Shown here in pieces: positions 45,280-58,400 of a stretch of 64,000 nucleotides of DNA; the first letter of the stretch is position 1; each line of letters opens with the position of its first letter. The stretch covers positions 39,543,457 to 39,607,456 of the forward strand of contig CM035235.1 in the NCBI GenBank assembly GCA_020226215.1. The letters are read 5' to 3'. Position numbers and translations under genes: made by a program. The DNA comes from Sindora glabra (Eukaryota > Streptophyta > Magnoliopsida > Fabales > Fabaceae). Under the pieces are notes generated by a model. It worked only from the letters and a program-made list of their open reading frames with translations, searched no databases and was not told the origin of the DNA.

Positions 45280-47613
45280 TGCTTGAATAATTCCTCTAAC
45301 ATAGGACTTTTGGAATGAAAATGTGTGTGGCAGGAAGCTTCTTCCTGGTACATCATTTTAAGGTTATTCTTCGTCATTAAATTCTCGAGCGCACCCCTTT
45401 CACCCACAAATAAAACCAAATAGACAGCGTCACTTCCCGTGCAGTCTCATCATTCTTGTTGACTGTTGTGTATTTAGCTTCCTAGATAATGAATAATGCT
45501 ACGGCACGGACTTAGAAAAAAAATGAAAAATTTTGCACAGATATTTATTGTAATTTTTGTGGAAAAATTTCTCATATATATCGCAATTTGTTACATATAT
45601 AATAATTAGATTTAAATTTGATTTATTGTAAATATAAAATTTTTATATTATCAATAAATAAAAAGATAGAAGTTCATTAAAATACAATAATAATAATAAA
45701 ATTTTATTTTATTAAGTGAGATTGGTTATACAAAAAATTATTAAAATATTAATTAAAAAATTTTTATTAAATTTTGAAATAATTTTAATAATTTTTAATA
45801 ATATAATAATATATAAATAAATAATAATATAAAATTTATTTATACTAATAATATATTAAATTTAAATTCATGATGATTTTCATCCGAATTTGCAAAAAAA
45901 AAAAAATTAGCGCCATTTTATAATAATCACTTCTTAAAATAACATTAATAGCCGTGAACTTGACTGTTTAGAAAAGTTTACTACTATGTGTCTAAATTTA
46001 ATTGGTCTGCCAGTGTAGGCATTTATACGTTTGATTTTCATTCAAGCCCAAGGCCCACCTTTGACAAAACATAAATGGCAGAGGAATCGTGAAAAGTGAT
46101 TTATACTGTTAAATTGTGTGAAGTCAGAAATCTCATCCGGAAAGTTGGGCCCCACTATGAAGACTTACTTGGACATCTGACGAAAAACAAGGTAGTGAAA
46201 TTTTACCAAAAGGAAACAAAGTTGGTAACATCGATACTGAATGCCGTTGGATGCATGCACTTTAATTATTTTATTATTAATTAGTATTTAAAAAATAGAA
46301 CCCCGTACTGAAGAGTGAAAACCATCAATTTACAATCTCAGCGGCAAAGGTAAATTTTGATTAATTAAATAAAAAAATTCTTAAGTAGGGCCTATGTATA
46401 TACTTTCCATTTTTCCCCTTAAATTTCCCTTAAAAATTATAATTTAAATTAAATTTGTTAGATTTAAATAAAATTTAAAATTAATGATTAGTAATTATGG
46501 ATTCTGACATCAAGGTTAGAAAGTCATAAGTTTTACATTTACATCTAGCCGATATTTATCAAATATTTTTTCTCTCTTAGTTTGGAGTAGACAAGTTGAT
46601 AATAATGCTATATGTATCAGAAGAGATGTTGAAATTGGATTTTTAATAGAAAAAAAAAGCTATTAACTAGACACAAAAATTATGAGTTCAATTTGGATAA
46701 ATTATTTCATGAATGGAAAAAAATTGAATTTAATTTCTTCTATTTGCTTTGATATATATATATACAAAGAGAGAGAAGATTGTTTTCGATCTCATAACTA
46801 AAAAAAAAATTTACAATTTGAGGAAAACTAAATTATCCAACGGGGAGGGATTTTATTATCAATATATATATATATTTCAAGCGAACCTTTTATATTTTAA
46901 ATAAGTTTTAAAAAAATTGTAAATTAGTCCACAGACCCTTGTCATTACACATGTGAGTGGAGTTGCATGGGAATCACAAAGGGTGTCGGTATTAGGACGC
47001 AAGTCAAACCATTCATTGAACTTATCTTTTCCTTTTAGTAAACTAACAGGACAAAGGTCAAATTTAAGATTTCTTATAAATTATTTAAACGTTTCATTAC
47101 GGAGTTACACTGAGTGTTTTTCATTAAGGTGATTAAGATTAAGCTCGAATGATTTTTTTTTAAAATGGTTTAATGTGTTAATCAGCGTTCCATTGATTGC
47201 TAATTCACCAATCGCCATCTTCAAGTTGTTGGAGAAGATCCTGTGTGTTTTAACCACACGTCTTTATCCCTTTATATACAAAGAATAAAAGGTTTACGTT
47301 TTCCATTTTTTATTTTTATTTTTCTATTACGTGTCACCGGCTTAACTTGAGGAAAATTTCATTTTCCGCCCAAAGCTTGCCAGCTTCTCGATAGACTTTA
47401 AATCGTTGTTTCCAGATTTGCCCAACCTGCTTTGTTCTAATGGGTCACTTTGTTGGCCATTGTATTTTTGTTTTTATTGAAATGGGTCACTTTATCGCTG
47501 ACTTGCAGTTTTTTTTCTTTTCAGGTTTATGTGGCAATTATTTTCTTTTATTGGATTAAATTCTTACATAAATTCTCATTTCCTTATCCTTGTTTATACT
47601 ATTACTCCAATAC

Positions 47614-47615
<2 letters not shown>
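45280..47615. other. Intergenic DNA downstream of the gene
   Basis: Mostly AT-rich. A CG-bearing patch near 45500 (GCTACGGCACGGAC) resembles a decayed repeat terminus. Slightly GC-richer stretches at 46000-46260 and 46930-47450 show no coding pattern; the 62-codon open frame at 46096-46284 has no recognisable motif. Short TA runs occur at 46755 and 46862. Confidence 0.4.

Positions 47616-47682
<67 letters not shown>
47616..47682. repeat. (TA)n microsatellite, about 67 bp
   Basis: Uninterrupted TA run at the left edge of the tandem array; two Ile-Tyr open frames across it are spurious. Confidence 0.97.
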
Positions 47683-47686
<4 letters not shown>

Positions 47687-48410
47687 TTTTTATTTTTTTT
47701 ATATTTTTTATATTCATTCCATTTGATTACACATCAAATTTTAATATCACTAAATAATATTGATATGATATAATATATTTTATTTTTATTATAAAAATAT
47801 GTCAAATAATTTAATGAATTAATTTAAGTAAAATTCTATTTATACTTTTATTATTTTCAAATCATTACATTACATTCTTTTTAATTGCTTTGTTACTCCT
47901 TAAATTATATACATATTATTTTCATCCAATTTACTACATTTTATTTATGTTCGTTCATATTATTTGCAATTCAGATATTAGTGTCACATAGCAATATAAG
48001 TATATTATGATATTTTATTTTTATAAGAAAATATTTTTAAAAATATACAAATTTCATTTAATTGAATTATTTAACTTGATTTGTTATTTTTAATTTTTAT
48101 ATTACTTTACAAATTATTCATTGTATATTTTCTTTATATATGTTACATGACATGTTTTTGTTCTTTTCTTTTTCCATGTGAACTCATATTATTTATAGTT
48201 CAAATGCTAATATCATTGTATATTTTTTATTTTTGTTATAAAATTTAAATAAGTTAAATAATTTAATTTAATATAATTACTTAACTAGATAATCTATTTT
48301 TAATTTGCAATTCTTGTATTTCTAAACAACTTACTCATTATTTCTTTTCTTTTTATTTATTCTTTTCCATATTTTTTATTTTTTTCATATCTGCTATTAT
48401 TATATACAAT

Positions 48411-48899
48411 TTAGATGCTAATGTGAAAAAGTAGTTTAGATATAACAAAATATATTTAATTTTATTATAAATATATCTTAAATAATTTAAAATGTTAACA
48501 TTGAAAGTATTAATAAAAATAATTAATTAAATATTCTATTATTTAATAAAAATTTGTGAAAATTAAAATAAAGTTTACTAATATTTTTATATTAATTTTT
48601 AAGTACCATATTTAAAACCAAATATACATCAATTATGATTTTTAAGTACTATGTTTTAGATGCTAATGTGAAAAAGTAGTTTAGATATAACAAATATATT
48701 TAATTTTATTATAAATATATCTTAAATAATTTAAAATATTAACATTGAAAGTATTAATAAAAATAATTAATTAGATATTCTATTATTTAATAAAAATTTA
48801 TGAAAATTAAAATAAAGTTTACTAATATTTTTATATTAATTTTAAGTACCATATTTAAAACCAAATATACATCAATTATGATTTTTAAGTACTATGTTT
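48411..48899 (+). repeat. Recent 245-bp tandem duplication within the array
   Basis: Two units starting at TTAGATGCTAATGTG (48411 and 48656) differ by only a few substitutions and single-base deletions. They are far more alike than any other pair in the array, so they are a late duplication. Confidence 0.9.
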
Positions 48900-49455
48900 T
48901 AGTTCTTATAACACATTTTTTCACATTCACCCTTAGTACTTGCAATCCAAATGCCAATATCATTAAGTATTATAAATATTATATAATATATTTTATTTTT
49001 ATTACAGAAATATATTAAATAAATTAAATATTTAATTTAATAGAATTAATTAATAACATATTTTATGTTTAACTCTTATATTACTTTTTGGGCCCACTCA
49101 TTATTTGTTTTCTTTTTGTTTGCTCTATTTCATCTGATGTTCACTTCGTGAGCCTCCTTTAATTTTTATAACTTCCACGAGTCATTTTTTTTAGCTATTT
49201 TATTGTATTTTTTTAATAATCACTCTTGTTATTTATAATTTAAACGATAATATAATTAAGTAGTATAAATATAATAGAATCAATTTATTTTTATTATAAA
49301 AAGATTTTAAATGAAGTATATATTTATTTTAATTGAATTACTTAACGTAGTAATCATATACTCTTCTTTCAATTTCCTCTATTGCATGTTTTTGCTCCTT
49401 TCCTTTACATATTATCATTCATATTATTTATAATCTAGACACTAATATAATTAAG

Positions 49456-49457
<2 letters not shown>

Positions 49458-49502
<45 letters not shown>
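49458..49502. repeat. (AT)n microsatellite, about 45 bp
   Basis: Uninterrupted AT run inside one unit of the array, at the TATAAATATA segment, where it probably expanded. Confidence 0.95.
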
Positions 49503-49504
<2 letters not shown>

Positions 49505-51110
49505 GTGGTATATTTTATTTTTAAATAAATTAAATTTTTGTTTCAATTGAATTGTTTAATTATATTTTTTATTTTTAGCAGTTATATTATTTTATAGCTC
49601 ACCGTCATCTATTTTCCTTTTTGTTTCTCCTATTGCATATTTTTCTCTTTTATATCCAATACTACTATTTATCACTTAAGCCCTAATATTACAAAGTAGT
49701 ATAGATTATATAAAATGATAAATTTAAATTTTTTACAAAAATATTTTAAATAATTTTAAATTCTAATATGAATATTTTTAGTTATAGTTGAAATAATTAA
49801 TTACAAATTCTATTATGTAATAAAATATTTAAAAAAATTAAAATTACATTAATTTATTTAAAATTTATCAATATTATCTTGATATTATTTTTAATTTCTA
49901 TATTTTAAATTTTAAATTATATATAAATTAATTTAAGTTTTACCTAAACTTTATAATTTACGTATTATTTCATTTTTTGTTACCATTTTTTTTCATGTTC
50001 ATTGATATTATTTATAGTTCATATATTATGATTTAAATTTGATTCACTATCAGTATAAATTAATTTTATACTATTATCCACTTATATATTATCATATTAA
50101 TTAAAAAACTATTAAAAACTTCTTTATTGTTGTTAAAAAATCTTAATTGCTATTACTTTTTTATGAAGTGTCTTCTTTCTATTAATTAATACTGTAAAAT
50201 GTCGTACATTGCTAGTCGATGAAATTTTAATTTCATATGTTAATATCACTAAGTATTATAAATAAAGTATAATATATTATATTTTTATTATAAAAATAAA
50301 ATATATAAGCTTAATATTTGATATAATTAATTTACTTAAATATATATTATATTTTCAACTCTTATATTACTTAATATTAATATTAGAGTCACATCATATT
50401 TCTTTTATTTGTTTTATTACTTATATTTCTTCTTTTCCTTTTTCAATGTCATTCATGTTATTTATAGATCAAATGTTGACATCATCTAGAAGAATATATA
50501 AAATATAATTATTATTTTATTATTTTTATTTTAAATATGTTGAAGATTTAATTTGATTAATTTACTTAATCATTTATTCTACTTTTAACTCTTATATTTC
50601 TTTACAATTGATCAATAATTTCTTTGTTGTTTTATTTGTTACATTGCATATTTTATGTCCATTTTTATTATTCACACCTCTCTTAGATGTTAACATTACT
50701 AAATAGTGTGTTTATATATAATAATGCAATATAATTAATTTTATTATAAAAGTATTTTAAATAAATTAAAATTTTAATTTAGATAAAAATAATTGAATTA
50801 TACAATTAAAAAGTTTACTTTTTAATTAAAATTTTTATAAATTGAAATTAAATTTGTTTAATTGAACTTTATCATTACTTTTTTTATAACAATATTTAAT
50901 ATATTTCAAATTATATCTAATTTTTTTACAATTTACACATCATTTCTATTCCTTTTAACTATTCATTGCATGTTTTTTATATTTTTTATTTGCTATTATT
51001 CTTTACAACTTAAATATTAGTGTCGTTGAATATTATGACTATAACAAAAAAATTACTATAAGAATATTTTAAATAATTTAAAAATCTAATTTAATTGAAA
51101 GGTAATATTA

Positions 51111-51704
51111 CTTTCACTCTCCTATATTCACTCCTTACTCACTCACTCTTAATAGACTATGAGGTCCATAATTCTATGGACCTTTTTGTCCATCAAAGGG
51201 AAGTGAATGTTGACTTCATAAAAGGAAACTGCAAATTATATTTTCCTTGATTCAAATCACTTAACAACATTTATTATTTTTTAAGTTATTTATAAATTTG
51301 AGTATATATTGTAATATATAGTAGCAAATCAAATTTTAATATTTTTATAAATTTTTTTCATATACTTATTATTCTTATTTTTATGTTAAAAAAATAAGAA
51401 ACATCCGCATAATACATGAGTTGAAAAGTTAGTTGTACCTAATAAATAAAGATTGACAGTTATTTTATTAATTATTAATCAATTTTATTGAATATATATA
51501 TTAAAATTTTGATATTGAGAATTAAAAAAATAAAATTGATATATATTTTTTATCTAAAGGATAAAAGAAGAATATGTATTATAGTTAAAAAGTTATTAGA
51601 TATGGAACGTGGACATTAAGTGATTATCTGGCATCTATATATAATATTGAAAAAATCAACAATTTAATACTCCAAATTATTCCTTACTTGCAATTTCATC
51701 CCCA
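51111..51704. other. AT-rich spacer, no feature seen
   Basis: Includes a slightly GC-richer patch at 51110-51240 without coding pattern. No terminus identified. Confidence 0.4.
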
Positions 51705-53137
51705 CACTACTATAAATTTTTGTTCTTTATCGTAGGTTGTTTTAGGATTTTTACATCAATTATTATCCATCATATATATGGCACAGTTATATATTTGATA
51801 TATTTAATGTCAATTTCAAAATTGACTTGAAATATATGTAACAAAATTAACTTTTTAGTCAAGAAACTGATATATTTTCTTTCAAAAATATTTTAATTTT
51901 TTTATATTTCATTTCAATTTTGAATAAAATAACCAAAATGAAATGTGTACAGAATAATTTTTTTAATGTTATTTCTTCATATCTCCGCCAAAATATTTAC
52001 AATAAAAATTTAATAAATTTAAAATCTTGTCAAAAATATGTATTCTAAGTTAAATTTTTTGAAAAGTCATAACTTCACAGTCAGTTGTTCGATTGAAAAA
52101 AAAATTATATCAATTTCATGTAACATTTTGAGATCTATCTATTTGCAAGGGTTTTACCTTTCCTAAAATAATGAAAAATGACCATTTTCATAATTTTTTT
52201 CACTTTTTTTTCATCTTTCATCCTTGTTGGCTAGTTTTGAACTTCCCTGTAATATTTTATTAAATACATAATAAGTATTTAAAATTCAAATACAATCTCA
52301 GAAGTTATGCAAAGAAAATACAAGTTATACAATAAGCATCTCTCGTCGTCGTTTGGCTAGCTTCAATTATTGGCTACATATTTTATTAAATATATAATAA
52401 ACATTTAAAACCTAGACACAAGCACAAAAGTTATATAAAAGAAATATAAACAAAAATCTTTTAAAAAACTTGCACAAAAATTAGAGAAATAGAAAAGAAG
52501 AAAATTTAGGAAATAGAAAAAAGAAAGGAACCTCTTCTATTTAAAACCCACTTCATGCTTTATGTTAGTCGAAAGAGAATTAATAACTCATTGACATCTA
52601 GTGGAAAATAGAGTAAGGTTTAGTGTTTTGCAGAGAGAATTGGACGGAGACTAAAATTAAGTTTTATAGTTTAGAAACAAGTAAGAATGAGAGTGAAAGT
52701 AATAATGAGGGAAAACTAATATTTGATTTATTTTATAGCATAAAAATGTCATTACTTATATAACTTTAGATGATGTTTATTTTATAAACTAACATATAAA
52801 GTTTAGTGGGAAGAAAAAAATGATGATTTTTTAAAATAAACATCTAAAGTGTCATTGTATTTTCAAAAATAGCACCATTTATATGATTTTAAATGTTAGT
52901 TATTTTGAGTCAATGTCTAAAGTTTTGGGGGAAGAAAGGATAATAATTTTTTTAAGAATTGACATGTAAAGTGTTCTTGTAATTCTTTAAACATCAATTT
53001 TTTATTGAACTAACTTGATAAATTGTATTTATTAATAAAAATAACATCACGCCATTATATATATGTCAGTCTTCACTTTAACCAACATTGATATGCTAAT
53101 GTAAAAGGCTAAATCTATTATTAAAGTGTTGTTAGTA
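51705..53137. mobile_element. CACTA-like (EnSpm) non-autonomous DNA element, decayed
   Basis: The left end is CACTACTATAAATTTTTG. Within the first 130 bases, motifs such as ATCGTAGGTTG, ACATCAATTATTATCC and ATGTCAATTTC are spaced like the GACGTCGGTT subterminal repeats of plant CACTA elements after C-to-T decay. The right 400 bases carry the matching series (ACATCTAAAGTGT, ATGTCTAAAGTTTT, ACATGTAAAGTGT, TGTCAGTCTTCACTTT). It finishes near TTGTTAGTA, where TAGTG is expected. No transposase is readable in the 1.4 kb. The 3-bp target duplication could not be confirmed because a hAT-like element adjoins the right end. Confidence 0.55.
52227..52478. repeat. 126-bp tandem duplication inside the CACTA-like element
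   Basis: TTGGCTAG at 52227 and 52353, and TTTTATTAAATA at 52255 and 52381, give the same 126-bp offset. The units also share AGTTAT-AAAGAAATA. Confidence 0.75.
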
Positions 53138-53138
53138 A

Positions 53139-54101
53139 TAAAAAATGCAGCTCATACTTAATCCATTGGGTCTCTATCAATTTGTTATGCATAAACATGA
53201 TAAATTAAGCTTAATTTAGATTCACATCAAAATGGGTCGATTTCAGGTCTAGCCCATACATATCCATTAAGTCTACAAGCCTACTTTGATGAACCCTATG
53301 AAAGAAAATTAACAATCAAATCTCGTCAGCCTTTTTCATCCTCAACTATCATATATGCTTTGAAAGTTTTAGGGATAAAAATTACAATTTCCTCTTTCAA
53401 ATCTTGAAAAAAAAATAAAAATTTGATTTTAGGATAAAAAATTATAGTTTCTCCTTTCAAAATTTCATAAAAGAAGATATGTTAGACAGAGAGAAGAAAT
53501 AAGATGGAGGTAAATTTGTACTATCTATTAATGTCATCATTGATTATAGACCTTTCTCGTCATTAGAGATTTCAAAGTCTTTTTGCCATGGTTGAATTCA
53601 AATGTTTTGTCAAAGATCACAAAACTTACTCCATTGTTAATGATTTCAGACTTTTCTTCATTGCCACTAGGGATCTCAAAGCTGTTTTTGCAAGTTTGCC
53701 ATTGTAGATTCTATATGTTTCTATCATCATAGGAGTTTTTATAGCTTTGTTTGCCATCATTGTCTCCTTACTTTCTTCCTAAGCTTTAATACCACATGTA
53801 ATTTTATCAATGGAATGATAAAATAGACAATAATTTAAATGCCTACTATAAATCTTTACATCTGGAATGATGTTATCTAATGAATTCTAAGCAATTTAAT
53901 GATTTTTTTGTTTCTCAGCAAAATAAAATAGGATAAAGATTTGGCATTGGTAGGTATAGGTTTGAGTCTAATAGTATAGGTTTGAGTTTACATACTTCAT
54001 ATGGATCTAAATGATCAATTTAGGTATCTCAGGCCTATTCATCTGTAGGTTCGGTTTGGATCCTATTTGAATAAATCCAAATCCACATTTTTGCCATCCC
54101 T
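53139..54101. mobile_element. hAT-like non-autonomous element
   Basis: The right end reads TTTTTGCCATCCCT, whose reverse complement AGGGATGGCAAAAA is a very common plant hAT-family terminus. The left end, TAAAAAATGCAG, matches it only in its inner part (CAAAAATGTGG). Flanks are GTTAGTAA (53131-53138) and ATTAGTAA (54102-54109), an 8-bp duplication with one mismatch, the hAT-typical length. Related GGTTTG/GGGTC-rich subterminal blocks occur at both ends. The 0.96 kb body has no transposase. Outermost bases of the left terminus appear lost. Confidence 0.6.
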
Positions 54102-54110
54102 ATTAGTAAC

Positions 54111-55230
54111 CCCTTAATTTCATATTGATAAAACAAAATATCCTTTAATTTTTCACCATTTAAACAAATTATTTCCATATTCTATCTAATTTTATTATAT
54201 AGCCTTAACATGAAACACAATTATGTGAGTTTGCTAGTTAAATCATGAATTGGAAAGAAAGATACAATTAAAGGAAAATAATGATATTTTCTAATATTCC
54301 CAAAAGAATGAAGGTTCAAAAGTTAAAGATTTAACATATTTCATCTAAAAAATTAGGGAAAGAAGTCATTTTCTCTCTCAGTTGTAGCATTCTCTCTATC
54401 TAATAATGACTTTACGTACAAACCAAACACTTAATATATTATGTAGGCATTTTCTATTTGAACTATAATGAAATCATGTGTATGGAATAACTATTTTATC
54501 TAAACGATACAAAATTAAAAAATTAATAATGACCCTTAATATAATTAGAGATGAAATTACAAGTGAAGGACAAATTGGAAGAATAAACTATTCACTTAAA
54601 ATTTTGAAATTGTGTTATTGATTATGATGATAATAATTTCAATTTATGACTCTAGTTAAGAATAGAAAAAAACATTTATCAAGGTTGAAAATCTTCACTT
54701 CAAATGTAAAAAATCTTCACTTTTGATTTCATATCTTTATATTGTGATTCTTTAAAAATTGAGTTCTAAACATTTTGCAAGCTCCCATGAGTTGTTTGTA
54801 ATAAAGAAAGGTTAATTGTGGAACTAATTTACTTAAAATTTATAAAAGAGTCATCTAATTTACATTGAAAGCAGGTGCTTTTAAGAAATTAAACTTCTTG
54901 AAAAGTAAATTCTTTTGTGAACTTTTCAAGAAGTGCTTAAACTTATTTAGTTGAAGTTAAGAAATTGACACTTTTCATAAATTAACTTCTTGTATTTTGT
55001 TTAATTTAACTTTAAACTTTCTATAAAGTAAATTCATTTATAAACTAATTTATAAAAGAGTCATTTGATTCATATAAAAAGTAAGTATTAACAAGAAATA
55101 AAACTTTTCAAGAAGTAATTTTTTTTTGTGAACTTCCTAAGAAATATTTAAACTTGCTTGATTGAAGATACATAATTAACTCTTTTCATAAATTAACTTC
55201 TTGTATTTTATTTAGTTTTATAACTTCCCC
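54111..55230. repeat. AT-rich DNA with a 211-bp tandem duplication
   Basis: CATAAATTAACTTCTTGTAT occurs at 54976 and 55187, each preceded by AAGAAGT and TTAAACTT blocks. The same AAGAAGTAA/TTCAAGAAGT vocabulary appears in the element at 6446-6927 and near 62550, so this is probably a copy of that dispersed family. The left 600 bp shows nothing recognisable. Confidence 0.45.
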
Positions 55231-55419
55231 ATAAAAGGCTTACTAGGCCTACATAAACTACATTAACTGATATGAATGTACTAAGATCATATCCTATTAG
55301 ATCACAATTTTAATTTTGGTTTCGAGCATGTCTTAGGATATGATTAAATTTTAATTAATCTATTCTATTAAATTATAATTCCCGATTAATAGTAGCTTAC
55401 TTAATGGAAAATTCTGACA

Positions 55420-58400
55420 TTCTCCAATTTGAGTAATATTAATTACATTTTGTAAGTTTTAGCAAAACATGTTTTGAAAACAAGATTTCAAATCAATTAA
55501 CTAAATACTTTTATGTGATGATAATTTTAAAAATAATTTAACTCTTAAAGACAATATTTACTCAATCCTATCCAATACAGATATCTAACGTTAAATCATG
55601 ATAGTTTTTATGCCTCTTATTAACATAAGAGCAATTCATGGTTATAAGTTCCAATAACTCTATCAACAATGGATTTCAATGTGGCTATGTAGAAAAAAAA
55701 TAAAATCAAATGTGATCATAACATATTATTTTTCATTGTTAGTCCTCCTTACAATTTTTCTAATTTTAATGAGAAAGCTATATAATGTATATATGTCTTA
55801 ATCCTATTCTCGAAATTGCTTAATAGTGTTGTTTTATGAGACATATCTTGTTGACATTAAAGTTATACTTAAGATAAACGATAGTCTTAAGGTTTCACAA
55901 TATGTGTATGTATGTATGAAATTTCAATACTCGTAAACACATTTTTAGGTAAAACATATAATAACATGGAATAATAACATTATATTTGTCATCAATAGAA
56001 TTAAATATTACTTAAACATTCTGAAAATAAAAAAAGGTCTAACAAAATAAAAGCATAATATGGAAGTACAAGCTCCCACTAATCAAATACAATAAAAGAC
56101 CATAAGAGACCCATGCCTTAACATGTCTATTAATTAAGTTCTAGTTTGACAAATTGAGAATATATGTGCATATATATAATAATGATTATCATACATAAAT
56201 AATCATTGATTACATGCTTCAAAAGCAAGTGAAATTTACCATACAATATGTAATAAACTCATAAAAACATAAATATAACTCCTATTAATACAATTATGAT
56301 ACATCTTACAAGATACCAATTCAACAGATAATAAAATGACATGGCAACAAGTGTCCTAAAATAAAATTGACACTTATGACAATTTATAAATGTTCTAAAG
56401 AAAATATAATATGTATTATAACAAGAAAGCCGACTAGAACACATTTATACTTTCACTAACCAAGTAATTTGAAAGATTAACTAAATAAACATATATTCAA
56501 CATAATTTATAATCTAAAACCATTTGCTAAATGATAACTTTGTAAAATAGGTAATTATGTATTAAAAATAATACAATTTATTATGTCAAGAAATGCACAT
56601 ATGTCTATTCTTCAATAAGGTATTAATTACTATGATTTAATCAAAACTAATAATTCATAATTCAAAACATATAATACCTAATAGCCATCAATATTCCATA
56701 ACAAAAACTATACAACTATACAAATTAACTATTATTACTTGTATAACAACCAACAATAAAAGAGCTCATGTCAAATAGTAAAGAGATCATGCATACTCAA
56801 GATGATATATAATCTTAATGATCTTATGAAATGACTCAAATACACCAAACTACTATCTAATGTAAAAACTCTCTAAAAAATAATATATAGATACAATAAT
56901 TATCATTTTATACAAGCACTTTAAAATATTACTTTTTTAAGAATATACAAACAAAAGTAATTGTATTCTATAGATATAAAATGTAGTTGCTTAACATAAA
57001 ATTTTGATCAATTTAAAGTTTGATGTAAATTTGAAGCAAAAAAAAAAAAAGGTTCAAAAATAATTCCACAAAGTCAAAATGTCTAAAGGATGTATCAAAA
57101 ATAAAAACCTTTTAATTTACATCAAATCACTTTTAAATTTGAAGTCAATAATTTTGATATATAAGTAAACATTATTATCAATGTACTTCAACTAAAATCA
57201 AAATTCAATATACTCTTACTAAAACCAAAATTTGGTATTTGAAAATAGTCATCCACATGATCTATCAAACAATAGTTTATAATCATCCTAAAATTTATAA
57301 TCCATCAAATCAATCAATAATATGTTCAACCATAATAAAAAATGATCTAAATAGATCCAAACAAGGACATCATCTATGGTACATGGTAGGCTTTATCCAA
57401 AATTTAATTCTAAGGCATAAATTAATGATGGAAAAAAAATTTATGTAGTCAAATTACATCATTCCAAAAGGAACGCATCAATTTTATCATATAATTTGTC
57501 ATACTATAACTTTAAAACATATATGGGAGTACATGTACGATAACAAAGATTTTGTAGGGAAAATATGTAGATCAAGTAAAAATTATGAACACTTCATTTT
57601 AGTCCAACCTTTAAATAAGATAAGCTAGATAAATAAATAAGGTATCAATCATATCAAAATAAGTTAATAAATTTTAAGATGAAGTATTTTTAGGCTCCTA
57701 TTTCATAATAAAAAAATATTTATTTGCACAATTATAATAATTATATATTCACTTTATCAAATTATAATAGGTGGTACACATAAATTAATGTTAATAGTTG
57801 TAGTTTCTACAAAAATACCCTTATAATTGACAACACAACAAATATACCATTAACAAAAAAAAATGTGTATATTAACCACAAATCGATAATCTTTCAGTAA
57901 TTTGATATATCAAAAGATTTTAGCAAGCTAGTATTAACAAAAATACCCCTTAAAATACAAGTTTAAATCTTTTGTTCAATTGGATTATTTAACATTAAAA
58001 TTGTCTTAAAAAATATTTTGCATTATAACAATTATATGAAAATTTTCCCTAAAAATGACTTAAAATTAATTATAACAAATGTGAAATATATCCCAAAAAT
58101 TAAGAAATTATTTAGTGATATCAAATAAAGTTATTTTGCCACAGTGAGTGGAGTCAAATCATTTATCATGTTTACTATAAAATATTTTCATTGAATAGGA
58201 GTAGAATTTTATATATATCTCAAAATCATCTTTGATTGGTTAAATAAGTGTAATCACTATATGCAAATAATACAAAATAATATCCTCAAAGAAGTTCAAA
58301 TTGCCAATAAAAGGAAGAAACATTTATTTATCCATTTTAAAAAGAGAATAAATAATTATAACAATTTACTTTTAGACTTTATAGTTGCAAATATGATATA

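Larger units (their letters stand above)
47700..51110 (+). repeat. Highly degenerate tandem array, about 14 units
   Basis: A core reading approximately TCAAATGCTAATATCA, followed by AGTATTATAAATATAATATA, TTTTATTTTTATTATAAAAA and then TTTAATTGAATTACTTAA, recurs near 47731, 47969, 48199, 48407, 48655, 48941, 49238, 49431, 49671, 50018, 50230, 50464, 50676 and 51007. Between cores, each unit tends to carry CTCTTATATTACTTT, then CATTATTTCTTTT, then a GCATATTTTT and CATTCATATTATTTA block. Spacing is 190-350 bp, most often 205-250. All units have the same orientation. Two neighbours (48411-48899) are nearly identical; the rest are strongly diverged. Confidence 0.7.

Noticed and set aside
46096..46284. 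62-codon open frame downstream of the F-box gene
   Set aside because: It begins in a slightly GC-richer patch but has no recognisable motif, splice partners or termination signal, and ends in AT-rich sequence.
47700..51110. Evenly spaced units considered as a CRISPR array
   Set aside because: Units are far too long and diverged, no short conserved repeat with unique spacers exists, and the context is a plant nuclear genome.
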